Assembly: GCF_934330165.1 (NCBI RefSeq)
Contig: NZ_CAKRGI010000045.1
Coordinates: 1-12,188, forward strand
Direction of reading: 5' to 3'
Length of the DNA: 12,188 nt
DNA from: an uncultured Mediterraneibacter sp.
GTDB taxonomy: Bacteria > Bacillota > Clostridia > Lachnospirales > Lachnospiraceae
Shown here: piece by piece, positions 1 to 8,385 of the stretch
Layout: each line of letters begins with the position of its first letter
Position numbering within the stretch: position 1 is the first letter of the stretch
Position numbers and translations under genes: made by a program
Notes under the pieces: generated by a model
Databases searched by the model: none
The model's input: only the letters and a program-made list of their open reading frames with translations
Told to the model about the DNA's origin: nothing

Positions 1-78
1 GAAGATTTCCACTTTCGAGTTACAAACGGTCAACGGGCTGAGGTAAAGCGGGCTCTGCACTGCGAAGGAATATCCTGA
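1..78 (+). repeat. Dispersed repeat, left-edge copy (truncated by window start)
   Basis: Bases 5-65 match the reverse complement of 11962-12022 at about 52 of 61 positions by eye, including 24 identical bases (29-52 against 11975-11998). An open frame runs in from the window edge to a TGA at 76-78 and encodes 25 residues containing QRAEVKRALHCE. The right-edge copy encodes the same peptide core (QRAEVKRVLHCD). I recall similar short hypothetical proteins being annotated repeatedly in Lachnospiraceae genomes, which suggests a repeat family and not a real gene. Similarity stops after about base 66. Bases 79-138 hold nothing I recognise. Confidence 0.75.
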
Positions 79-138
79 TTTCCGCGTCCGATCCGTCGCT
101 GAGAATTTATGTGCCTTCTAAGTGTATCACCCCAACAA

Positions 139-828
139 CTATAAATTTATATTCTTGAAAAGATCTCCAAGGCTTGTGCCGATATCCTCGCTCTTTGGAA
201 TCTCAATCTTTTCAACCGGCTCTTCTTCTTTCTCTTCCAGTGCTTTCATACTGAGACTGATCTTACCGTCTTTGATACCGATAACCTTTACCTCTACTTC
301 CTGTCCCACTTCAAGTACATCGGAAGGAAGTTTCACACGCTTCTGGGAGATCTGGGATACATGGACAAGACCGGACAGACCGTTCTCAAGCTTTACAAAA
401 GCACCATAATTCTGAAGGGTCTCAACGGTTCCTTTCAGTACAGAACCAACCTGAATACTGGCGATCAGAGCTTCACGGGCTTTTTTCTCTTTCTCTTTCA
501 GCAGTTCGCGTGCAGAAAGGACAAGACGGTTATTTGCCTGGTCCACATCAATCACCTGAACTTCAATATCCTTGAGAAGGTAAGTCTCAAGATCTTCAAT
601 ATAGGAAAGGGAAAGTCTGGAAGCAGGAACAAATCCTCTTAATCCTTCTACCATGACGATAACACCACCATTGACAACTCCCTCGACTTTTACAGGGAGA
701 ACGGTCTTTTTCTCCAGGTACTCTTTTACACGGTTCCAGGGATTTGCATCATCGAAATGATCTTCATAATCAGCCATGGTCTCTGTTGCTTCACTTGTCT
801 GTAATTCTTCTTTTAATTGTTCGCTCAT
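139..828 (-). CDS. S1 RNA-binding domain protein (two S1 domains)
   Basis: A 229-residue cytoplasmic RNA-binding protein with two S1 (OB-fold) domains: residues about 42-108 (with GLRGFVPASRLS) and about 126-196 (with GTVETLQNYGAFVKLENGLSGLVHVSQIS, the more canonical one). An acidic N-terminus (1-30), a charged linker (109-122) and an acidic tail (198-212) surround them. It resembles the short ribosomal protein S1-like proteins of Firmicutes, which have fewer domains than the roughly 400-residue B. subtilis YpfD or the six-domain E. coli S1. Its role is probably in translation or RNA binding, but the target is unknown. I chose ATG at 828 because AAGGTG lies six bases upstream. An in-frame GTG at 837 has its own GAGGAA and would add three residues. 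It is divergent from the pyrophosphatase, with no clear terminator downstream. Confidence 0.88.
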   Translation of the reverse strand: MSEQLKEELQTSEATETMADYEDHFDDANPWNRVKEYLEKKTVLPVKVEGVVNGGVIVMVEGLRGFVPASRLSLSYIEDLETYLLKDIEVQVIDVDQANNRLVLSARELLKEKEKKAREALIASIQVGSVLKGTVETLQNYGAFVKLENGLSGLVHVSQISQKRVKLPSDVLEVGQEVEVKVIGIKDGKISLSMKALEEKEEEPVEKIEIPKSEDIGTSLGDLFKNINL

Positions 829-871
829 AGCAGTCACCTTTGTTCCTCTCTTTTTGTTAAAAACTAAAATC

Positions 872-900
872 AGTATAGCATATGTATCCGAAAAAAAACA
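872..900 (-). promoter_or_regulatory. Promoter of the S1-domain gene
   Basis: Read on the minus strand, TGCTATACT gives an extended -10 (TATACT, plus-strand 872-877). A weak -35 (TGTTTT, 895-900) sits 17 bases further upstream. It lies about 45 bases ahead of the start codon. The -10 is convincing and the -35 is not. Confidence 0.5.
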
Positions 901-941
901 GTAAATCGTGGAAAAACCGCCTCTAAAATGTTAAAATCAGG

Positions 942-978
942 TTGGCTTATCATGAAAAAAATGTTAATCTTTTAGAAT
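942..978 (+). promoter_or_regulatory. Possible promoter of the pyrophosphatase operon
   Basis: TTGGCT at 942-947 is followed after 17 bases by TAATCT at 965-970. A better -10 match, TAGAAT, sits at 973-978 but is too far from that -35. Either could drive the gene starting at 1003; the assignment is tentative. Confidence 0.3.
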
Positions 979-1002
979 CAACAGAGAAATGGAGTAATAC
1001 AG

Positions 1003-2649
1003 ATGAGTAATGATAAAAGAAAAGTGTATGTTGTCGGACATAAGAATCCAGATACGGATTCCATCTGTACAGCAATCGCTTATGCAAATTTAAAGACGAA
1101 ACTGACGCAGATCAGGCATGAACCGCGTCGGGCCGGCCAGTTAAATGAAGAAACTCAGTATGTACTGGAACGTTTTGGAGTGAAAGTGCCGTTACTTTTA
1201 TCGGACTTAAGAGAGCAGATCAAAGATGTGGATCTAAGGGAAAGCGAAGAGATCAACGGAAATCTTTCCATTCGTACGGCATGGGAAAAGATGACCGAGA
1301 TGAATACGCATACACTTCCTATCACAAGAGACGGGATGCTGGAAGGTGTGATCACGAAAGGTGATATCGCCAAATCCTATATGGATGTTTACGATAATAC
1401 GATGCTGGCAAAGGCGAGAACCCAGTACCGGAATATTGCAGCCGCTGTAGAAGGAAAAGTGGAGACAGGAAATGAGCATGGCTATTTTCAGAAAGGGAAG
1501 GTCGCGATCGCAGCATCCGGTAAAAATCTTATGACCCGGTTTATTGAAAAGGATGACCTGGTGATCATGGGAGATCGGATTGATGCACAACAGTGTGCCA
1601 TTGATATGGATGCAAGCTGTATGGTCATATGTCAGGGCTATCCGATCTCGGAAGACATCCTGCGTCAGGCAGAGAAAAAACAGATCGTTGTGATCCGTAC
1701 ACCGCATGATACATTTACTGCTGCACAGCATATCAACCAGAGTATCCCGGTCCGTTTTTTCATGACCAAAGAAAATCTGGTTACATTTCATATACGGGAT
1801 TTTGTGGATGACGTAAAAGAAGTGATGGCAAGAAAAAGATTCCGTGATTTCCCGGTTCTGGACAACCGGGGAAAGTTTGTAGGTCTTGTATCTCGGAGAC
1901 GCCTGTTAAATGTGAAGAAAAAGCAGGTGATCCTGGTTGATCATAATGAAAAAAATCAGGCAGTCGACGGAGTGGAAGAAGCAGATGTCCTGGAGATCAT
2001 CGATCATCACCGCCTGAGCAGTATTGAGACGATAGGACCGGTTTATTTCCGTAATCAGCCGGTGGGATGTACGGCTACGATCGTATATCAGATGTATGAA
2101 GAAAATGGAATTGTGGTGGATGCAGTCAATGCGGCACTCCTCTGTTCAGCAATCATTTCTGATACCCTGATGTTCCGTTCTCCAACCTGTACACCGCTGG
2201 ATGAGGTAACAGCGAAAAAACTGGCAGAAATCGCTTCGATCAATATTGAAGAACTGGCACAGGAGATGTTCAATGCAGGAAGCAATCTGAAAGGGAAGAG
2301 TGCAGAAGAGATCTTATTCCTGGATTTCAAGCAGTTTACGGTGAATGATACGGTGTTTGGAGTCGGACAGGTCAATTCCATGAGTGCAGAGGAACTGAAA
2401 GAGATCAAAGAAAGAGTTCTTCCTCATATGGAGAAGGCACGTAAAAATCATGGGCTGAATATGATCTTCTTTATGCTGACAAATATTATCACAGAGTCTT
2501 CAGAGCTGATCTGCTGTGGAGCAGAGGCGAGAGAAAAGATCATCAGTGCTTATGATCTGCGGGATGATGCTGAGGTACTGATGCTCAAAGGAGTTGTATC
2601 CCGTAAGAAGCAGCTCGTGCCGACACTGGTTGGTGCATTGCAACAGTAA
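1003..2649 (+). CDS. ppaC: Mn-dependent inorganic pyrophosphatase (family II, CBS-DRTGG type)
   Basis: Hydrolyses pyrophosphate to two phosphates in the cytoplasm, pulling biosynthetic reactions forward. The DHH core is split. The N-terminal motif GHKNPDTDS is at residues 12-20. DHN at 313-315 and DHH at 334-336 supply further metal ligands. The DHHA2 half follows from about 380 and ends with the substrate-binding SRKKQ at 533-537. Inserted between are CBS 1 (about 75-128), a DRTGG domain (about 138-246) and CBS 2 (about 250-305), which explains the 548 residues against about 310 for the plain enzyme. In characterised CBS-PPases (for example from Clostridium perfringens) these domains bind AMP/ADP, which inhibit, and diadenosine polyphosphates, which activate; the same regulation here is inferred. 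GGAG at 991-994 sets the start. The next gene follows after 14 bases. Confidence 0.95.
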   Translation: MSNDKRKVYVVGHKNPDTDSICTAIAYANLKTKLTQIRHEPRRAGQLNEETQYVLERFGVKVPLLLSDLREQIKDVDLRESEEINGNLSIRTAWEKMTEMNTHTLPITRDGMLEGVITKGDIAKSYMDVYDNTMLAKARTQYRNIAAAVEGKVETGNEHGYFQKGKVAIAASGKNLMTRFIEKDDLVIMGDRIDAQQCAIDMDASCMVICQGYPISEDILRQAEKKQIVVIRTPHDTFTAAQHINQSIPVRFFMTKENLVTFHIRDFVDDVKEVMARKRFRDFPVLDNRGKFVGLVSRRRLLNVKKKQVILVDHNEKNQAVDGVEEADVLEIIDHHRLSSIETIGPVYFRNQPVGCTATIVYQMYEENGIVVDAVNAALLCSAIISDTLMFRSPTCTPLDEVTAKKLAEIASINIEELAQEMFNAGSNLKGKSAEEILFLDFKQFTVNDTVFGVGQVNSMSAEELKEIKERVLPHMEKARKNHGLNMIFFMLTNIITESSELICCGAEAREKIISAYDLRDDAEVLMLKGVVSRKKQLVPTLVGALQQ

Positions 2650-2663
2650 GGAGTAGAAGAAAA

Positions 2664-3260
2664 ATGGCAAAGCAGATATGGAAACCGGGAAATATGGTTT
2701 ATCCATTACCGGCAGTAATGGTCAGTACAGGAGATAAAAAAGGAAATCAGAATATTCTGACTGTAGCGTGGACAGGAACTGTTTGTACGAATCCTGCAAT
2801 GGTATACATATCAGTGCGTCCGGAACGTTATTCTTATCATATGATCGAAGAAAGCGGTGAATTCGTGATCAATCTGACAACGGAGAAACTGGCAAGAGCA
2901 ACCGATTTCTGCGGTGTCCGTTCAGGTCGGGATGTAGATAAATGGAAAGAGTGTCATCTGAGTGCAAAGAAAGCACAGACACTGGAATATGCCCCCTGCA
3001 TTGAAGAAGCACCGGTCAATATTGAGTGCAAGGTAAAGAAGATCGAGAAGCTTGGAAGTCACCATATGTTTTTGGCAGAAGTGACGGCAGTTCAGGCAGA
3101 CGAAGCGTATCTGAATGAAAAGGGAAAGTTTGAACTGAATAAGACGGGGCTTCTGGCTTATTCTCATGGAGAGTATTTAGGGCTTGGAAAGAAGATCGGT
3201 ACCTTTGGCTACAGTGTGAAAAAGAAGGCGGACCGGAGACGAAAGAGAGGAAAAAAGTAA
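2664..3260 (+). CDS. Flavin reductase-like domain protein (FMN-binding split barrel)
   Basis: A 198-residue protein of the flavin reductase / flavoredoxin family (Pfam Flavin_Reduct type). The N-terminus WKPGNMVYPLPAVMVSTGD and the following NILTVAWTGTVCTNPAMVYISVRP are typical of the FMN-binding split barrel, and GEFVINLTTEKLARATDFCG is the usual middle segment. Members bind FMN and act in NAD(P)H-flavin or iron-sulfur electron transfer; the partner cannot be read from sequence. The C-terminus (about 187-198) is a run of Lys and Arg, possibly a nucleic-acid or membrane-surface tail or only a drifted end. AAGGAG at 2648-2653 overlaps the stop of the pyrophosphatase gene, so the two are likely co-transcribed. 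No frameshift is visible. Confidence 0.9.
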   Translation: MAKQIWKPGNMVYPLPAVMVSTGDKKGNQNILTVAWTGTVCTNPAMVYISVRPERYSYHMIEESGEFVINLTTEKLARATDFCGVRSGRDVDKWKECHLSAKKAQTLEYAPCIEEAPVNIECKVKKIEKLGSHHMFLAEVTAVQADEAYLNEKGKFELNKTGLLAYSHGEYLGLGKKIGTFGYSVKKKADRRRKRGKK

Positions 3261-3276
3261 ATGCTTTCATTTGAAA

Positions 3277-3384
3277 ATGATTATTCTGAAGGGGAAAGTA
3301 GATGATACGCATACAGTTGTGCGTTTTGCAGTGAGCTGGGCGACACGGGAAGAAATGATCGATGAATTACGGGAGCTGTTGTAA
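3277..3384 (+). pseudogene. 3' remnant of a threonine aldolase-like gene
   Basis: In the frame ending at TAA 3382-3384, codons from about 3289 read KGKVDDTHTVVRFAVSWATR and then an acidic helix ending in ELL. That resembles the extreme C-terminus of Firmicute low-specificity L-threonine aldolases (a VVRF-x-SWAT-type segment followed by a short helix). Upstream in this frame there is only the overlapping end of the flavin reductase gene, so at least 300 residues of the PLP domain are absent. An ATG at 3277 could open a 35-codon frame, but no good ribosome site precedes it. I read it as the scar of a deletion. The family assignment comes from memory of the motif and needs a protein search. Confidence 0.5.
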
Positions 3385-3460
3385 AAGAGCCTGATATTCT
3401 TGAATTTTGAAGAATGAAACAGGTGGAATCAGGGGAAAATAGAATAGAAAAAGAAATACA

Positions 3461-3475
3461 TGAGAATCATTCTCA
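3461..3475. promoter_or_regulatory. Fur-type box (perfect 7-1-7 palindrome)
   Basis: TGAGAATCATTCTCA is a perfect inverted repeat of seven bases around one central base, matching the TGATAAT-N-ATTATCA class of Fur/PerR operators with G/C at one symmetric position. It sits 9 bases upstream of the -35 element at 3485. Iron- or peroxide-dependent control of the promoter is an inference. Confidence 0.6.
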
Positions 3476-3484
3476 ATAAAATTC

Positions 3485-3513
3485 TTGAATTAAGGAGCGG
3501 AATCTGCTAAGAT
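3485..3513 (+). promoter_or_regulatory. Promoter upstream of enolase
   Basis: TTGAAT at 3485-3490 and TAAGAT at 3508-3513 are separated by exactly 17 bases. This gives a start site near 3520 and a leader of about 105 bases before the enolase ATG. It is the best sigma-A-like pair in the 364-bp gap and is flanked by two palindromic candidate operators. Confidence 0.6.
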
Positions 3514-3543
3514 ACATATGGTTAGTTAATACTAACCATATGT
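3514..3543. promoter_or_regulatory. Palindromic operator-like site over the predicted start site
   Basis: ACATATGGTTAG (3514-3525) and CTAACCATATGT (3532-3543) are perfect inverted arms around TTAATA. The repeat begins directly after the -10, so a bound protein would block initiation. The half-sites GGTTAG/CTAACC resemble those of DtxR/IdeR-type metalloregulators, but the spacing differs from the classical box. No T tract follows, so it is not an intrinsic terminator. Confidence 0.55.
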
Positions 3544-3567
3544 GAATGAATCATGGAAGCTCCTTTT

Positions 3568-3592
3568 GCCCTGAAATACCTGAATCCAGGGC
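3568..3592 (+). other. Small leader hairpin before enolase
   Basis: GCCCTG (3568-3573) can pair with CAGGGC (3587-3592) around a 13-base loop within the enolase leader, about 32 bases before the start codon. It could influence mRNA stability; no function is visible. Confidence 0.3.
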
Positions 3593-3606
3593 TTGAGGAT
3601 TCCTAA

Positions 3607-4923
<1,317 letters not shown>

Positions 4924-4988
4924 GTAAAAGGAATACTGCCGGAAATAAAATCCGGAAAAGAAAATATGGGGATAAGAATCCTGAGATA

Positions 4989-5037
4989 AAAGCCTCCACT
5001 TATTATCATGCTTTTGTTGATAATGAGTGGAGGCTTT
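4989..5037. terminator. Bidirectional terminator between enolase and the AraC gene
   Basis: The 17-base arms 4992-5008 and 5018-5034 are complementary with one mismatch, around a nine-base loop. AAA on the left (4989-4991) and TTT on the right (5035-5037) extend the stem. A T run at about 5045-5051 follows on the plus strand, and TTTTATCT follows on the minus strand. It lies between convergent genes and can serve both. Confidence 0.85.
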
Positions 5038-5068
5038 GTGATGATTTTTTTCGTTAAGGGAAATTGCG

Positions 5069-6034
5069 TTATGGTTTTTTATGTCCTTCGTCCGCAAGAG
5101 CCCGGATAGAAGAGACATATTCTGATGGCGTCATTCCGGTAGAACGCTTAAACTGCCGGGAAAAATAGTGGATGGAAGAGTATCCAAGGTATTCAGAAAT
5201 CTGAGTAAAATTCATCTGTCCGCTGCGGATCATGGATTTTGCTTCACTGATCTTTAAAGCAGAATAATATTCAATCACTCCTGTTCCTTCCAAATCCCGG
5301 AATAATTTCTGCAGACGGGAGCGGCTGATCAGATTATCATGGCAGATCTGCTCAATCGTTAAATGATCTGCCAGATGGCCGAGCAGATAGTTCTTTATAT
5401 GAGAGAATAATTCTGCATCTGTATTTTTAGAAAGTGTCCGGTCAGACAGTGGTGTCCGGGAAACTTCTCCGGTCAGAAGAGGATTCTGATTACGCCGGTA
5501 AAGACTGAGGAGAAGTTCTTCTAAATGAAGGCGGATAAGCTGACCACAGACAGGGGATGTATCTTTCCTGATCAGCAGGGATGTCTGATAGGGATCATCC
5601 AGACGTCCTTCCAAAAAACTTCCTGCTTCTGCAATAATTCCGGCAAGCAGCCGACGTTCAGTTTCTTCGAGGTGAAGGATCTTTCCTTTGAAAAATTCCA
5701 TCGCAGGATCTGTGCAGGAAAAAGAGATCACGATCAGATTCGGTGCGATCTTTCCGTTTGCCTTGACCCAGTGAAATTCACCCGGGTAGTGAAAAGCGAT
5801 TTCTCCTCGTCTGAGCGTATGGGTAAGAGAACCTGCTCCAATCTCCACTTCTCCTTTATCAACGCATACAAACTCCCAGAAATCATGGGATTCTCCGGGA
5901 AAAGAAAAGGTACTCATATATTCAAAATAATGAAGGGAAAACAGCTCTTCTATATGAAAAAGATCCTGAAGCTGAATTCCATAATATTTCTTTGGATTTG
6001 AAAAATGATCTGTATTTGCAGTTACAATATGCAT
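5069..6034 (-). CDS. AraC-family transcriptional regulator with cupin sensor domain
   Basis: A 321-residue DNA-binding regulator. The N-terminal half has a cupin-like AraC ligand-binding segment (about 45-110, with HDFWEFVCVDKGEVEI and RRGEIAFHYPGEFHWV), the arrangement usual in regulators of sugar use. The C-terminal AraC HTH domain (about 212-312) has its first helix-turn-helix in LTIEQICHDNLISRSRLQKLF and its second in MNFTQISEYLGYSSIHYFSRQF, followed by the family signature TGMTPSEY. A strong AAGGAGGAG precedes the ATG. It is divergent from the nucleotidyltransferase-kinase genes, so control of the hexosamine cluster is a reasonable inference; the effector is unknown. Confidence 0.93.
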   Translation of the reverse strand: MHIVTANTDHFSNPKKYYGIQLQDLFHIEELFSLHYFEYMSTFSFPGESHDFWEFVCVDKGEVEIGAGSLTHTLRRGEIAFHYPGEFHWVKANGKIAPNLIVISFSCTDPAMEFFKGKILHLEETERRLLAGIIAEAGSFLEGRLDDPYQTSLLIRKDTSPVCGQLIRLHLEELLLSLYRRNQNPLLTGEVSRTPLSDRTLSKNTDAELFSHIKNYLLGHLADHLTIEQICHDNLISRSRLQKLFRDLEGTGVIEYYSALKISEAKSMIRSGQMNFTQISEYLGYSSIHYFSRQFKRSTGMTPSEYVSSIRALADEGHKKP

Positions 6035-6075
6035 TCTGAGCCTCCTCCTTTTTCAAAAATGTTCTTAGTAAGGAT

Positions 6076-6103
6076 ATCATAACATTATTTTCCGAAAATG
6101 CAA
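6076..6103 (-). promoter_or_regulatory. Promoter of the AraC gene
   Basis: On the minus strand TTGCAT (plus 6098-6103) and TATGAT (plus 6076-6081) are separated by 16 bases, about 42 bases upstream of the start codon. The -35 overlaps one of two GAAAATGCA direct repeats (6094-6102 and 6107-6115), a possible autoregulatory site. Confidence 0.5.
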
Positions 6104-6145
6104 AGAGAAAATGCAGATTGTGCAAATGAAAGATAAGATAGTATA

Positions 6146-6174
6146 AAGATTTTTATTAGGTTTTATCATACAAT
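6146..6174 (+). promoter_or_regulatory. Possible promoter of the nucleotidyltransferase-kinase operon
   Basis: TACAAT at 6169-6174 is a good -10, but no convincing -35 is present 16-18 bases upstream. A weak -35 would suit a promoter that needs an activator such as the divergent AraC protein. Confidence 0.35.
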
Positions 6175-6215
6175 AGAAGAAGTGTAACATAGAAAGTGAA
6201 ATGGAGGAAGCAAAC

Positions 6216-7142
6216 ATGAAAAAACCGGTTCTTGTAATTATGGCGGCTGGAATGGGAAGCAGATATGGCGGACTGAAGCAGATCGATCCAGTCGATAAAG
6301 AAGGACATATCATTATGGACTTTTCAATTTTTGATGCAAAGCGTGCAGGATTTGAAAAAGTTGTATTTATCATTAAGAAAGAAAATGAGGCTGATTTTAA
6401 GGAAGCAGTCGGCAACAGAATGGAAAAGATCATGGATGTTGCATATGCATATCAGGATCTTCATAACCTGCCGGAAGGATTTGAAGTTCCGGAGGGTCGC
6501 GTGAAGCCATGGGGAACGGCTCATGCAGTTCTGAGTGCGATTGATGAAGTAGATGGACCATTTGCGGTTATCAATGCAGATGATTATTATGGACGTCATG
6601 CATTTGAAGTAATCTATAACTATCTGACAACGCATGAAGATGATGACAAATACCGTTATACAATGGTGGGATACCGTCTGAAAAATACGGTGACGGATAA
6701 TGGACATGTTGCAAGAGGTATCTGTGACCTGAATGATGCAAAAGAATTAGTTGCAGTTCATGAGCGTACGAGGATTGAGAAGCGTAATGGTGGAATTGCA
6801 TATTCAGAGGATGACGGAGCTACATGGACAGAGGTAGATCCGGAGACACTGGTTTCTATGAATATGTGGGGATTTACAAGAAGTATTCTGGATGAGATCA
6901 AGGCAGAATTTCCTGCATTCCTTGAAAAAGGACTGAAAGAGAATCCAATGAAGTGTGAGTATTTCCTGCCATCTGTTGTGAGCAACTTATTAGAGGCTGA
7001 GAGAGCAACCGTGCAGGTACTTGAGTCAGAAGATAAATGGTATGGAGTTACATATAAAGAGGACAAACCGGTTGTCGTAGAGGCAATCCAGGCATTGAAA
7101 GATGCAGGAGAGTATCCGCAGAAATTATGGGAGGAAGACTAA
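6216..7142 (+). CDS. Sugar-1-phosphate nucleotidyltransferase (candidate UDP-HexNAc pyrophosphorylase)
   Basis: A 308-residue NTP_transferase-fold enzyme, expected to join a sugar 1-phosphate and an NTP, releasing pyrophosphate. AAGMGSRYGGLKQ (residues about 10-22) is the nucleotide-binding loop with its conserved Lys. PWGTAHAVL is the base/sugar-contact segment. NADDYYG (120-126) contains the metal-binding Asp. It is not a typical GalU, GlmU or RmlA; context with a NahK-like kinase and an epimerase suggests UTP and HexNAc-1-phosphate as substrates (inference). An in-frame ATG at 6201 is not the likely start, because GGAGG at 6203-6207 is the ribosome site for ATG 6216. The kinase start lies two bases after this stop, indicating tight coupling. 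Confidence 0.88.
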   Translation: MKKPVLVIMAAGMGSRYGGLKQIDPVDKEGHIIMDFSIFDAKRAGFEKVVFIIKKENEADFKEAVGNRMEKIMDVAYAYQDLHNLPEGFEVPEGRVKPWGTAHAVLSAIDEVDGPFAVINADDYYGRHAFEVIYNYLTTHEDDDKYRYTMVGYRLKNTVTDNGHVARGICDLNDAKELVAVHERTRIEKRNGGIAYSEDDGATWTEVDPETLVSMNMWGFTRSILDEIKAEFPAFLEKGLKENPMKCEYFLPSVVSNLLEAERATVQVLESEDKWYGVTYKEDKPVVVEAIQALKDAGEYPQKLWEED

Positions 7143-7144
7143 AG

Positions 7145-8260
7145 ATGGGAAGAGTGTCTGAAGCACAGATCAACGAAGCAATTGCAAATTTTGACTATGA
7201 AGGACAACTTTTGGAAAAAGGGCCTTTTGGAAGTGGTCATATTAATGATACATATCTTTTAAAGTACGAGATTTCAGAGATGGGAATCCTGAAGGTGATC
7301 CTTCAGCGTATGAACCGTGAGATTTTTACGAATCCGGTAGAACTGATGGAGAATGTAGTAGGGGTTACGACGTTCCTTCGTAAGAAGATCATTGAGAACG
7401 GCGGAGATCCGGAGCGTGAAACTCTGAATGTAATCCCGGCAAAGGATGGAAAGCCTTACTATGTGGATTCTAAGGGTGAGTACTGGCGGTCTTATGTATA
7501 CATTACGGATGCAAGCAGTTATGATCAGGTAGAGAAACCGGAAGACTTTTACGAAAGTGCAGTCGCATTTGGACATTTCCAGCGGATGCTGGCTGACTAT
7601 CCTGCAGAGACACTCCATGAGACGATCAAGGGATTCCATGATACAAGAGCGAGATTCCAGGTATTTAAAGAGACCGTTGCAAAGGATGTATGCGGACGTG
7701 CAGCAGAAGTACAGGATGAGATCAACTTTGTACTGGCACATGAAGATGTGGCAAATGTATTCGGGGAGCTTCAGGACAAAGGAGAACTTCCGCTTCGTGT
7801 CACGCACAATGATACAAAGCTGAACAATATTATGATCGACGACAAGACCGGAAAGGGAATCTGTGTTATTGATCTTGATACAGTTATGCCGGGACTTGCA
7901 ATGAACGATTTTGGTGATTCCATCCGCTTCGGGGCAAGTACAGCAGCAGAGGATGAGACAGACTTAAGCAAGGTATCCTGTAGTATGGATCTTTTTGAAA
8001 TCTATGTAAAGGGATTCCTTGAGGGATGTGACGGAAAACTGACAGAGAAAGAAGTTGAACTTCTTCCGATGGGAGCAAAAGTCATGACTTTTGAGTGCGG
8101 CATGCGTTTCCTGACAGATTATCTGGATGGAGATCATTACTTCAAGATCCACAGAGAAAAGCACAATCTTGACAGATGCCGTACCCAGTTCAAACTGGTG
8201 GCAGATATGGAAAAGAAATGGGATATCATGCAGGAGATCGTAGCAAAATATAATCGCTGA
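7145..8260 (+). CDS. nahK: N-acetylhexosamine 1-kinase (NahK-like, APH-fold)
   Basis: A 371-residue sugar 1-kinase of the aminoglycoside phosphotransferase fold. It should phosphorylate free GlcNAc/GalNAc at the anomeric hydroxyl with ATP. Close similarity to Bifidobacterium longum NahK (LnpB) is visible in FGSGHINDTY (28-37), HNDTKLNN (221-228, with D223 as the expected catalytic base), IDLDTVMPG (D243 and D245, metal binding), FGDSIRFGASTAAEDETDLSKVS, and the C-terminal GMRFLTDYLDGD and EHNLDR-type segment. This is not an antibiotic-resistance enzyme. The start was set at ATG 7145 because GGGAGG (7129-7134), inside the end of the upstream gene, is its ribosome site; an ATG at 7127 precedes that site. 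Co-transcribed with the nucleotidyltransferase. In bifidobacteria the kinase works with GH112 phosphorylase and GalT; neither is in this window. Confidence 0.9.
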   Translation: MGRVSEAQINEAIANFDYEGQLLEKGPFGSGHINDTYLLKYEISEMGILKVILQRMNREIFTNPVELMENVVGVTTFLRKKIIENGGDPERETLNVIPAKDGKPYYVDSKGEYWRSYVYITDASSYDQVEKPEDFYESAVAFGHFQRMLADYPAETLHETIKGFHDTRARFQVFKETVAKDVCGRAAEVQDEINFVLAHEDVANVFGELQDKGELPLRVTHNDTKLNNIMIDDKTGKGICVIDLDTVMPGLAMNDFGDSIRFGASTAAEDETDLSKVSCSMDLFEIYVKGFLEGCDGKLTEKEVELLPMGAKVMTFECGMRFLTDYLDGDHYFKIHREKHNLDRCRTQFKLVADMEKKWDIMQEIVAKYNR

Positions 8261-8299
8261 TCGTGCAACATTTTTACCATAAGATGAACCAAAAATACA

Positions 8300-8328
8300 A
8301 GGTATATTCAGAGAATATATGCTATAAT
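8300..8328 (+). promoter_or_regulatory. Extended -10 promoter of galE
   Basis: TGCTATAAT at 8320-8328 is a consensus extended -10. The -35 position (about 8300-8305, AGGTAT) is poor, as is common for extended -10 promoters. It implies that galE can be expressed independently of the two genes upstream. Confidence 0.6.
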
Positions 8329-8385
8329 GTGCCTGTAAGTTGAAGGAAAGATAACTTGATCATATTGGTTGAAGGAGGAGTTAAA

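Noticed and set aside
122..409. Plus-strand open frame opposite the S1-domain gene
   Set aside because: It lies antisense to a clear two-domain S1 protein and has Ser/Phe-rich low-complexity composition; a shadow frame.
1234..1791. Long minus-strand frame inside the pyrophosphatase gene
   Set aside because: It is antisense to well-defined DHH/CBS/DRTGG motifs and encodes no recognisable domain.
3396..3415. ATTCTT/AAGAAT dyad as terminator of the flavin reductase operon
   Set aside because: The stem is only six A/T-rich pairs with no T tract, too weak to support.
6201..6215. Upstream ATG as start of the nucleotidyltransferase
   Set aside because: The GGAGG within these codons is correctly spaced for ATG 6216, and the fold begins at MKKPVLVIMAAG.
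7145..8260. Aminoglycoside-resistance phosphotransferase
   Set aside because: The fold is shared, but the sequence follows N-acetylhexosamine 1-kinase through the glycine loop, HNDTKLNN and the C-terminal half, and it is coupled to sugar-nucleotide genes.
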